Source: an uncultured Bacilli bacterium (GTDB lineage Bacteria; Bacillota_I; Bacilli_A; RF39; UBA660). Taken from it: DNA of 5,740 nucleotides. Where the stretch lies: NCBI GenBank assembly GCA_947623755.1, contig CANQHB010000062.1, positions 1-5,740 of the forward strand, in the 5' to 3' direction. Within the stretch, counting starts at the first letter, position 1. Every line of letters begins with the position of its first letter. The translations under genes and the position numbers were made by a program. Shown here in pieces: positions 1-5,521 of this stretch. The notes under the pieces were generated by a model that saw nothing but the letters and a program-made list of their open reading frames with translations, had not been told where the DNA came from and ran no database searches.

Positions 1-98
1 TTGTAGCCCTCTTTTTTTAAACGTTCTACTAATTTAGTAGTTTGTGTTTCTTTACCAGAACAATCGGTTCCTTCAATTACAATTAATTTTCCTGACAT
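1..98 (-). CDS. tmk: Thymidylate kinase (dTMP kinase), N-terminal fragment
   Basis: Only the first 32 codons are inside the window; the gene continues past the left edge. The protein opens with a beta strand (KLIVIEG) and a P-loop, G10-T-D-C-S-G-K16-E-T-Q19, the layout expected of dTMP kinases, which phosphorylate dTMP to dTDP with ATP in the cytoplasm. The residue after the P-loop lysine is Glu17 rather than the usual Thr/Ser, with Thr18 next. The ATG at 98 is chosen because AAGGAG lies 9 nt upstream. The gene overlaps the end of folA by 16 bp in another frame, so the two are probably co-transcribed and translationally coupled. A dTMP kinase beside folA and thyA fits the pathway, but a related deoxynucleoside kinase cannot be excluded from 32 residues. 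Confidence 0.8.
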   Translation of the reverse strand, partial: MSGKLIVIEGTDCSGKETQTTKLVERLKKEGY

Positions 99-583
99 TT
101 TTTAATTCTCCTTAATAAAACATGGTGGTAGGTTATATCTTGCTCGGTTACTTCTTTTAAAATCGTTTTTTCGTAATCGCTAATATTAAAATCTGGAAAA
201 TAAGCGTCGGCCTCTTTATCCTCGGCGTTAATTTCAGTTAATAATAATTCATCGGCAACAGGTAAAAATAAACGATAAATAGAGGAACCACCAATAATAT
301 AGACCTCTTCATCTAAAGTATTTAAATAATTAATTAATTCGGCAAAGCTTGCAAAAACTTTGATTCCTTCGATATTTAATTTGTGAGTAGTTAAAACTAG
401 ATGGTCCCGATTAGGCAATAATTTAGGAAGTGATTTAAAAGTATTATATCCCATCACTATTTTATGATTAGTTGTTTTGGCTTTAAAAAATTGTAAATCT
501 TCTTTTAAGTGCCAGATTAACTGATTATTTTTACCTATTTCCGAATTTTTACCAAGCGCCGCAATAATGATTAGTTTAGCCAT
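83..583 (-). CDS. folA: Dihydrofolate reductase
   Basis: A 166-residue protein of normal bacterial DHFR length that reduces dihydrofolate to tetrahydrofolate with NADPH. Visible family features are the N-terminal strand and Met20-type loop (IIIAALGKN, IG at 16-17, then LIW at 22-24), the catalytic acid Asp29 in KEDLQFF (Asp27 of E. coli), MG..TF.SLP..LPNR at 44-59 including the folate-binding Arg59 equivalent, the nucleotide-binding VYIIGG at 94-99, SIYRLFLP after it, Thr116, and EADAYFP at 124-130. The usual LPW motif reads LIW, and Tyr46 stands where many DHFRs have an Arg that contacts NADPH phosphates. The ATG at 583 follows AAGGGAGG with 7 nt spacing. It heads the folA-tmk pair and is divergent from thyA, whose product, dihydrofolate, is its substrate. 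Confidence 0.95.
   Translation of the reverse strand: MAKLIIIAALGKNSEIGKNNQLIWHLKEDLQFFKAKTTNHKIVMGYNTFKSLPKLLPNRDHLVLTTHKLNIEGIKVFASFAELINYLNTLDEEVYIIGGSSIYRLFLPVADELLLTEINAEDKEADAYFPDFNISDYEKTILKEVTEQDITYHHVLLRRIKKCQEN
108..113 (-). promoter_or_regulatory. Ribosome binding site of tmk inside folA
   Basis: AAGGAG on the minus strand, 9 nt before the tmk ATG at 98. It lies within the last codons of folA. Ribosomes finishing folA would pass over it, which suggests coupled translation of the two genes. Confidence 0.75.
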
Positions 584-590
584 AAATAAA

Positions 591-633
591 CCTCCCTTAT
601 TTTTACTTTAAAATAAAAGTCAATTTTTGTCAA
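591..633 (-). promoter_or_regulatory. folA promoter and ribosome binding site
   Basis: On the minus strand, TTGACA (633-628) is followed after 17 bp by TAAAGT (610-605). That is a perfect -35 box with a 4/6 -10 box. The expected start of transcription, near 598, falls directly at the Shine-Dalgarno AAGGGAGG (598-591), which would leave a leader of only about 15 nt. This leaves no room for a riboswitch. Confidence 0.7.
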
Positions 634-639
634 GAAGAC

Positions 640-668
640 TTGTGCTTATTTTAGTTATTGTTTATAAT
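640..668 (+). promoter_or_regulatory. thyA promoter
   Basis: A perfect TATAAT (663-668) has a weak -35 candidate, TTGTGC (640-645, 3/6), 17 bp upstream. Transcription would begin near 675, just before the GGAGGT at 677, giving a leader of about 15 nt. The -35 box lies only 6 bp from the -35 box of the divergent folA promoter. Confidence 0.6.
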
Positions 669-676
669 TTAAGTAT

Positions 677-682
677 GGAGGT
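677..682 (+). promoter_or_regulatory. thyA ribosome binding site
   Basis: GGAGGT sits 7 nt before the ATG at 690. It decides the start: the frame stays open back to a TTG at 627, but that codon would lie upstream of the predicted transcription start and its extension reads as AT-rich, non-conserved sequence. Confidence 0.85.
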
Positions 683-689
683 AATATTT

Positions 690-1547
690 ATGGAAGGAAC
701 TAAAGGTGATAAATACACCAAAGAAATAATTAAAAGAATATTAGATGAGGGAACCCTAGATGTTAATCCAAGACCTAAATATAGTGATGGAGTACCAGCA
801 CATACTTTAAGTGTCAACCATGGAATGATGACTTATGATTTAGAAAAGAAAGAAAGTCCATTAATCACTTTAAGGCCTATTGCTGTTAAAAGTGCAATTG
901 GTGAATTATTATGGATTTATCAGGATGCTTCTAATAATTTAGAGGTCCTTAAAGATAAGTATGGAGTTACTTGGTGGGATGAATGGGATATTGGCAATAG
1001 AACAATTGGAGCTTGTTATGGTGAAACAGTAAGGCGCCATAATTTAATGCATAATTTATTAGAAGGAATTAAAAATGACCCGGATGGCCGAAGACATATT
1101 ATTAATTTATGGCAAGAAGAAGATTTCAAAGAGCCTCATGGATTAAAACCTTGCGCTTACCAGACAGTCTTTAATGTAAGACATGGAAAAGATGGGCAAG
1201 ATTATTTGGATATGAGCTTATTTCAAAGGTCAAGTGATTTTTTAACGGCCGGGTGTATTAATCAAGTACAATATTTAGTTTTACTTTATTTAGTCGCAAG
1301 ACATACTGGTTATAAGCCAGGCAGATTTACATGGTTTTATAATAATATTCAAATTTATGACCGGCATATTATACAAGCCCAAGAAATGTTAGATAGAGAA
1401 CCAATAGATTGTACGCCTGAAATATGGCTTAATCCTGAAAAAAAGGATTTTTATGAATTCACACAAGAGGATATAAAAATTAAAGGATATCCACGGGCTT
1501 TAATTAAAGAAAAAAATCCCCAAATGAAATTTGATTTGGGAATATAA
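690..1547 (+). CDS. thyA: Thymidylate synthase, phi3T/Bacillus ThyA-like
   Basis: A 285-residue protein that methylates dUMP to dTMP with methylene-tetrahydrofolate, releasing dihydrofolate for FolA. It resembles the Bacillus/phage phi3T branch: GVPAHTLSV at 34-42 and a C-terminal stretch like INPEVKDFYDFT (247-258 here). Conserved sites are Arg28 in the phosphate-loop region, GELLWI at 71-76, WDEW at 96-99, the phosphate-binding Arg134-Arg135, the catalytic Cys155 in LKPCAY, QRSSD at 179-183 (Arg180, Asp183), Asn191, and Tyr223 in QIYDRH. The position of E. coli His207 is Gln221, and the residue after the catalytic Cys is Ala rather than His. The C-terminus, FDLGI, is close to the usual hydrophobic closing tail. 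It is transcribed away from folA-tmk and converges on the clpC gene. The last codons double as part of two hairpins. Confidence 0.95.
   Translation: MEGTKGDKYTKEIIKRILDEGTLDVNPRPKYSDGVPAHTLSVNHGMMTYDLEKKESPLITLRPIAVKSAIGELLWIYQDASNNLEVLKDKYGVTWWDEWDIGNRTIGACYGETVRRHNLMHNLLEGIKNDPDGRRHIINLWQEEDFKEPHGLKPCAYQTVFNVRHGKDGQDYLDMSLFQRSSDFLTAGCINQVQYLVLLYLVARHTGYKPGRFTWFYNNIQIYDRHIIQAQEMLDREPIDCTPEIWLNPEKKDFYEFTQEDIKIKGYPRALIKEKNPQMKFDLGI
1510..1542 (-). terminator. Intrinsic terminator of clpC, inside the thyA 3' end
   Basis: Read on the minus strand, arm 1542-1534 (TTCCCAAAT) pairs with 1525-1517 (ATTTGGGGA) over 9 bp with one G-U, around an 8-nt loop, followed by seven Ts (1516-1510). It is 31 nt beyond the clpC stop codon. 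The whole structure is encoded by the last 13 codons of thyA. On the plus strand the same stem has an A-C mismatch and no T-tract, so it should act only on leftward transcripts. Confidence 0.75.
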
Positions 1548-1574
1548 CTGATTATTTTTTAATCAGTTTTTTTT
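1546..1574 (+). terminator. Intrinsic terminator of thyA
   Basis: A perfect 9-bp stem, AACTGATTA (1546-1554) with TAATCAGTT (1560-1568), has a 5-nt T loop and runs into eight Ts (1567-1574). The stem begins on the last two bases of the thyA TAA stop. The T-tract ends on the stop codon of the convergent clpC gene (1575-1573). For leftward transcripts there is no good T-tract after the stem. Confidence 0.85.
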
Positions 1575-3708
1575 AGGTATTAAGACGAAGATTATATTTA
1601 TTAATTAAACGATTTAAATAACGAAAACCATATTTTTGGTAGTTGGTTTCTTTTAAAATGGCTTCATAGTCTAAATCTTTATTGTTTAACTTAGTTTGTA
1701 AATAATCTAAGGCTTCTTCTTTAGTTAGGGGATTAAAAGTGATAGTATCATCAAAACGACCTAAAAATTCTTCGGTAAAGGTGGCAGTTAGATTATTTTT
1801 ATTATCTCCAAAGCCGATGGAATTGTTTTTATAAGCATTAGAAGTCATAAAAATAAGAGTGTGCGAAAAATCAATTGCTTCCCCATGAGAATCATGAATT
1901 AAGCCTTCATCCATAATTTGTAAGAATAAATTTAAGACACTAGGATGGGCTTTTTCAATTTCATCAACTAAAATAATAGAATATGGGTTATACTTAACTT
2001 TATTAAAGATATAATCATCTTCATAACCGATATAACCATGAGATACCCCGATTAATTTATTAACTGAAGTTTCTAAATTATATTCCGACATATCAAGTCT
2101 AATTAAATTATTTTTTAAAGTATCACTAATAATTTTAATAGAAGAAGTTTTGCCAACTCCACTAGGACCTACTAATAAGACTTTTAAGTTGGTATCTTTT
2201 GTAAAGTAAATATTTAGATTATCTATTAATTTAGTTAAAGCCGGATTTTCATAAAATATTTTAGCTTGTAAATTAGCTTTTATTTTCGATAATATTTCTT
2301 CTTTTTTTAAAAACATGGGAATATTACTTTTAGCTTCAATTACTTTTAGAATATCTTCTTTAGTTATTTGTAAGTTATTTTGGTCTTTTAGACAAGCTAT
2401 TTCTGATTCTAAAGCGCTAATAGCAATACTGGTAGTAAGAGCTTTATCAAATAAGTTATTTTTAACATAATTTTCTTTTTCTAAAAGAAGATTTTTTAAT
2501 TCTTGTTCTTTAGGTTTAATACTATCTAAAGAAATACTTTTACGTTTTACATGGGCACAAATACTATCTAAGAGGTCGATGGTTTTATCGGGATTTTTTT
2601 TCGTAAATAAATATTTATTACCAAGAGTTACAATATCATGAATATTAGGGTCGGTAATACTTAAGTGATGGTGTTGTTCATAAGTGGTTTTTAGGCCTTT
2701 TAAGATTTCTTCTGTTTCTTCTAGAGTGGGTTCTTTAATATAAATTGTTTCAAAACGCCGTTCTAAGGCTTTATCTTTGGCAATAAACTTTTCATATTCT
2801 TGGGTGGTGGTTGCGCCAATAACGCGAATATCTCCACGGGCTAAATAAGGTTTTAAGATATCACTAGCATTGATGGCCCCTTCAGCTCCACCGGCATTAA
2901 CCATTGAATGAACTTCGTCAATAAATAAAATAATATTTTTAGCTTTGATGACTTCTTTAATTATTTTGGTTAAACGTTCTTCAAATTCACCACGATATTT
3001 GGTGCCACTGACTAAATCGCCCATGGGTAAATCAACAATTAAAGTGTTTTCCAGAGATAGAGGTACTTCTTTATTTTGGATACGTCTTGTTAATTCTTCA
3101 ACTATCGCGGTTTTACCAACCCCGGCAGGACCAATAAGTAAAGGGTTGCTTTTTTTCTTGCGGAGTAAAACTTCAATTAAATTATCCACTTCTTTATCCC
3201 TGCCGATTACTTTATCAAAATTATCAACACGGTCATTTAAAATGGTGCCAACATTAAATAACTCCAGTTTTTCGCGAGTGTTTTTATTGGGTTTTGTTTT
3301 TAATTCATCATATAAGTCATCTAAGTTTAGACCTAAACCAATCATAATTCGAATAGCTATCCCCTCGCCTTCATCTAAAAGAGCTAAAAAAAGATGAGTG
3401 GGGGTTACTAAGCCTTTGTTGTTTTCTTTAGCATCGGCAAGCGCCGTACTTAAAACTCTTTTTAATAAGGGAGTGTAGAGATTTACTTCGATATTTTTTT
3501 TAGGGATACCAACTATACTTATTAACTCTTGACGAAAAGTCTCATAATCTAAATTATATTCCTTTAATTTAGCATTTAAAGGGTCATTACTTTTTAAAAT
3601 ACTTAATAATAAATGTTCACTTCCAACATAAGGATGGTGTAAATTATATCTTTCTAATTCAGCATTTTTTAATATTTCACTACCAATAAATCCAAAGTTA
3701 TTAAACAT
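1573..3708 (-). CDS. clpC: ClpC/ClpA-type AAA+ unfoldase of the Clp protease
   Basis: A 711-residue two-ring ATPase that unfolds proteins and feeds them to ClpP in the cytoplasm. Two Clp-N repeats fill residues 1-140. The first AAA module has Walker A GPAGVGKT (193-200), pore loop GTKYRG (235-240), Walker B ILFIDE (260-265) and arginine fingers in LERRF (315-319). A short helical insert at about 400-440 (EKENYVKNNLFDKA) resembles the ClpC middle domain. The second module has GPSGVGKT (514-521), pore loop GYIGYE (558-563), ILVDEIEKAHP (579-589), the ClpP-docking loop IGF (631-633), Arg651, and a sensor-2 GFR (694-696) where GAR is usual. B. subtilis ClpC has 810 residues; this one stops soon after sensor 2 and lacks the usual small C-terminal beta region. 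No ctsR, mcsA or mcsB is adjacent, and no CtsR or CIRCE operator is seen. The ATG at 3708 follows AAAGGAGG. Confidence 0.9.
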   Translation of the reverse strand: MFNNFGFIGSEILKNAELERYNLHHPYVGSEHLLLSILKSNDPLNAKLKEYNLDYETFRQELISIVGIPKKNIEVNLYTPLLKRVLSTALADAKENNKGLVTPTHLFLALLDEGEGIAIRIMIGLGLNLDDLYDELKTKPNKNTREKLELFNVGTILNDRVDNFDKVIGRDKEVDNLIEVLLRKKKSNPLLIGPAGVGKTAIVEELTRRIQNKEVPLSLENTLIVDLPMGDLVSGTKYRGEFEERLTKIIKEVIKAKNIILFIDEVHSMVNAGGAEGAINASDILKPYLARGDIRVIGATTTQEYEKFIAKDKALERRFETIYIKEPTLEETEEILKGLKTTYEQHHHLSITDPNIHDIVTLGNKYLFTKKNPDKTIDLLDSICAHVKRKSISLDSIKPKEQELKNLLLEKENYVKNNLFDKALTTSIAISALESEIACLKDQNNLQITKEDILKVIEAKSNIPMFLKKEEILSKIKANLQAKIFYENPALTKLIDNLNIYFTKDTNLKVLLVGPSGVGKTSSIKIISDTLKNNLIRLDMSEYNLETSVNKLIGVSHGYIGYEDDYIFNKVKYNPYSIILVDEIEKAHPSVLNLFLQIMDEGLIHDSHGEAIDFSHTLIFMTSNAYKNNSIGFGDNKNNLTATFTEEFLGRFDDTITFNPLTKEEALDYLQTKLNNKDLDYEAILKETNYQKYGFRYLNRLINKYNLRLNT

Positions 3709-3714
3709 TATTAT

Positions 3715-3741
3715 CCTCCTTTATAACTCTATGTTAGTTAT
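3715..3741 (-). promoter_or_regulatory. clpC ribosome binding site and leader with small inverted repeat
   Basis: AAAGGAGG (3722-3715) sits 6 nt before the clpC ATG. Just upstream, ATAACT (3723-3728) and AGTTAT (3736-3741) form an inverted repeat around 7 nt. Only a weak promoter can be proposed here: TAACAT as -10, with ATTACT 17 bp upstream as -35 (3/6), the latter inside the preceding terminator hairpin. clpC may therefore depend partly on read-through from the NUDIX gene, or on a promoter type I do not recognise. Confidence 0.4.
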
Positions 3742-3743
3742 GT

Positions 3744-3777
3744 AAAAAAAAGAAGTAATTTATACATATTACTTCTT
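3744..3777 (-). terminator. Intrinsic terminator of the NUDIX gene
   Basis: On the minus strand, AAGAAGTAA (3777-3769) pairs perfectly with TTACTTCTT (3758-3750) around a 10-nt loop, and the T-run continues to 3744. The 5' arm is exactly the last two lysine codons plus the TAA stop of the NUDIX gene. Confidence 0.85.
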
Positions 3778-4236
3778 GGAGTGTGATACTAAATGATGAA
3801 ATTCAAAGCTAGTTAAATATTTTAGGTAGATAGCAGGTTGGAAATTAGCCTCATTTAGTTTTGATATGGGATACCAAATAAATGTAGCCTCTGATTCTTC
3901 ATGGTTAGGAAGATAAGATTCGTAGGCTTTAAGGTTCAGAAATTCGGCGGTATAGATAAATAAAAGTTCATGACATGGTTTATTAGTATGACGATTTAGG
4001 TAAAAGTTTTCAATTACCGAGACTAATTTTAGCACTTTTATATCATAGCCAGTTTCTTCTTTTATTTCTCTTATTAAAGCTTCTTCGGTTGATTCATTTA
4101 TTTTAAGGCGACCACCGGGAAGCGATAAATAAGAAAGATTGGGGCGTTGTTCTAATAAAATAGTATCATCTTTAATTATTAGAGAAGCCACCCGGCAATT
4201 AAAAGTGTGATTAGTAGTTTCCCAAGTTATATCCAT
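3769..4236 (-). CDS. NUDIX hydrolase
   Basis: A 155-residue single-domain protein with a perfect NUDIX box at 42-64: G42-x5-E48-x7-R56-E57-I-x-E60-E61-x-G63-Y64. The glutamates bind the metal that hydrolyses nucleoside diphosphates linked to another group. The PGG just before (40-42), the opening ITWETTNHTFNCRVAS strand, the ENFYL at 76-80 and HE at 89-90 match small NUDIX enzymes common in Bacillota. The substrate cannot be read from the sequence: sanitation of damaged nucleotides or an ADP-ribose-like substrate are both possible, and nearness to dTMP genes is only suggestive. The start at 4236 follows a modest AGGGA site (4247-4243) 6 nt upstream. It is a single-gene unit with its own promoter and terminator. 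Confidence 0.9.
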   Translation of the reverse strand: MDITWETTNHTFNCRVASLIIKDDTILLEQRPNLSYLSLPGGRLKINESTEEALIREIKEETGYDIKVLKLVSVIENFYLNRHTNKPCHELLFIYTAEFLNLKAYESYLPNHEESEATFIWYPISKLNEANFQPAIYLKYLTSFEFHHLVSHSKK

Positions 4237-4259
4237 TTTTTATCCCTACTTTCCTAATT

Positions 4260-4288
4260 ATTATAATATATTTAAGAAAATTTGGATA
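4260..4288 (-). promoter_or_regulatory. NUDIX gene promoter
   Basis: On the minus strand a perfect TATAAT (4265-4260) has a weak TATCCA (4288-4283, 3/6) 17 bp upstream. Transcription would start near 4253, about 17 nt before the ATG, again a very short leader. Confidence 0.55.
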
Positions 4289-4291
4289 GTT

Positions 4292-4319
4292 AAAAAGTAA
4301 ACTTTTTACGGTTTACTTT
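4292..4319 (-). terminator. Hairpin terminator of the lipoprotein gene
   Basis: On the minus strand AAAGTAAAC (4319-4311) pairs perfectly with GTTTACTTT (4302-4294) around an 8-nt loop. The run ends in five Ts in total (4296-4292), so it is a moderate terminator. The arm starts inside the TAA stop of the lipoprotein gene. Confidence 0.65.
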
Positions 4320-5358
4320 AGTTACGAGTATAGTCTAAATCATTATTTAGATAGTCATATAAATCAAGAAGAGAGGCCTCTTCATAAGTAGAACTTATTA
4401 AATCAGTTAATTCATGAGTTGTTAAAAATTCTTTTAAAGGAGTAATTTTCATACCTTCTTCTTTGGTAGCTTCAAGGCAGGTTACCATACCTAAGGCGTC
4501 TTTTAGATACGCAGTATTAATAAAATAGATTTTGCTATCTGTCATAATAGCTTCAACGCTACCAGGATATTTAAGGTCTTGGTAAGTTTTAGAAAGTTCA
4601 GATTTATCTTTTAAGCCATGTTTAATAATAATGTCATAACTTTTATCAATAGGAGTTTCAGATTTAGGAGCTAAAAGGTAATAATTTCTAGTACCCCTAG
4701 TTGTTTTCCAAGTAAAAGCTGCACTCATATCGACAACTAGAATATCTTCTAAGTTGTAAGTATCATTACTAGATTTAGTAAATTCCGAACTATTTAAATA
4801 GGAAGAAATTGTTTGTAAATCTTCTTTAGTATAGCTTTCTTTTATTAAGTTAGTTAAATTATTTTGGTGGAGAAAACTATTAAGAGTAAAGATATTATTG
4901 GCTCTATATAGACCACTAAAGATTTTATTATTTTCATCATCATGAATATGGACAGCCCCAAAAGCATTAATAATAAATGCTGGTTCTCCTTCATATTTTT
5001 CAGCAAAGGTGTTTAAATGAACTGTACAAGTTAGATTTTTATTAAATGGGTCAATATAATCATAATAATCATCACTACTTTTTTCAAAAACAACAAGATG
5101 ATATTGAGAGACAGGAGTATTAGTATTTTCAGTTAATTCTTGAGCCTCTAAATAATCATTATCAAAAACTAAAATATCTTTTGCTTGATATTCTTCTTTT
5201 ACTTCTTGGTCTTTTGTTTCTAAATCGGTAATGTTAATATTACTATTAGAAGTAGACTCATTAGATTTAGAACTTGTTTTTCCTTGGCAACCAGTTAAAG
5301 TTATACTAACTGCTAGACCTAAGGCAGCTAGACTACGTTTTAAATTATATTTTTTCAT
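4318..5358 (-). CDS. Lipoprotein with two copies of an unknown domain
   Basis: A 346-residue exported lipoprotein of unknown function. Residues 1-24 are a lipoprotein signal peptide: basic start (KKYNLKR), hydrophobic core, then lipobox LTGC with Cys24 as the lipidated residue. A Ser/Asn/Lys-rich linker follows (25-58). The rest looks like two diverged copies of one domain, about 59-191 and 203-339. Matching landmarks are KDILVFD (60-66) with EDILVVD (204-210), YHLVVFEKS (86-94) with YYLLAPKS (226-233), and a C-terminal helical segment at 158-189 with 307-338 sharing F162/F311, LT.LI at 168-172/317-321, Y176/Y325 and YLN at 187-189/336-338. No enzyme motif is seen, so ligand binding or an envelope role is only a guess. 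The ATG at 5358 is preferred to a TTG at 5421, which lies in the -35 box, because AAGGGGGG precedes it by 8 nt and the signal peptide begins there. Confidence 0.85.
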   Translation of the reverse strand: MKKYNLKRSLAALGLAVSITLTGCQGKTSSKSNESTSNSNINITDLETKDQEVKEEYQAKDILVFDNDYLEAQELTENTNTPVSQYHLVVFEKSSDDYYDYIDPFNKNLTCTVHLNTFAEKYEGEPAFIINAFGAVHIHDDENNKIFSGLYRANNIFTLNSFLHQNNLTNLIKESYTKEDLQTISSYLNSSEFTKSSNDTYNLEDILVVDMSAAFTWKTTRGTRNYYLLAPKSETPIDKSYDIIIKHGLKDKSELSKTYQDLKYPGSVEAIMTDSKIYFINTAYLKDALGMVTCLEATKEEGMKITPLKEFLTTHELTDLISSTYEEASLLDLYDYLNNDLDYTRN

Positions 5359-5366
5359 GTTAAAAT

Positions 5367-5374
5367 CCCCCCTT
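5367..5374 (-). promoter_or_regulatory. Lipoprotein gene ribosome binding site
   Basis: AAGGGGGG (5374-5367) on the minus strand sits 8 nt before the ATG at 5358 and decides that start. The run of six Gs is an unusual form of the site and a potential slippage tract. Confidence 0.7.
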
Positions 5375-5392
5375 TTTTGGAAATTAAGTAGT

Positions 5393-5421
5393 ATTTTAGC
5401 ACTTTTATGTTGCTTTGTCAA
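5393..5421 (-). promoter_or_regulatory. Lipoprotein gene promoter
   Basis: On the minus strand a perfect TTGACA (5421-5416) is followed after exactly 17 bp by TAAAAT (5398-5393, 5/6). This is the best promoter in the window. Transcription should start near 5386, leaving a leader of about 28 nt, and it excludes the TTG at 5421 as a start codon. Confidence 0.8.
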
Positions 5422-5435
5422 ATATTTAAATGAAT

Positions 5436-5462
5436 AAAAAAGAGGCAGAGCTAAACTCTACC
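5436..5462 (-). terminator. Intrinsic terminator downstream of the surface-protein gene
   Basis: On the minus strand GGTAGAG (5462-5456) pairs with CTCTGCC (5450-5444), with one G-U pair and a 5-nt loop, followed by TCTTTTTT (5443-5436). It lies 60 nt after the stop codon at 5522 and just before the lipoprotein promoter. Confidence 0.8.
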
Positions 5463-5480
5463 GTAAAAAGATAATCATAT

Positions 5481-5519
5481 CTTGCCAATATTTGAATAAG
5501 AAAAAGCAATACTGGCAAG
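5481..5519 (-). repeat. 12-bp inverted repeat after the surface-protein gene
   Basis: CTTGCCAATATT (5481-5492) and AATACTGGCAAG (5508-5519) form a 12-bp stem around 15 nt. The single difference is a G-U pair in the minus-strand RNA but an A-C mismatch in the plus-strand RNA, so the structure suits leftward transcripts. No T-tract follows, so it may protect the 3' end or act with the terminator at 5436-5462. Confidence 0.6.
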
Positions 5520-5521
5520 AA

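Noticed and set aside
627..689. Extended thyA start at TTG 627
   Set aside because: It overlaps the folA -35 box, lies upstream of the predicted thyA start of transcription, and a strong ribosome site points to the ATG at 690.
584..689. Folate riboswitch or T-box leader between folA and thyA
   Set aside because: The predicted leaders are about 15 nt each, and no extended structured RNA pattern is visible.
2945..3397. Open frame of 150 codons on the plus strand
   Set aside because: It is antisense to the first AAA module and N-domain of clpC, is Ser/Lys/Pro-rich with no recognisable motif, and has no good ribosome binding site. It is a shadow of the real gene.
5359..5421. Extended lipoprotein start at TTG 5421
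   Set aside because: That TTG is the first half of the TTGACA -35 box. The signal peptide and ribosome site support the ATG at 5358.
5231..5437. Open frame of 68 codons on the plus strand
   Set aside because: It is antisense to the lipoprotein signal peptide and its promoter; its hydrophobic content mirrors that gene.
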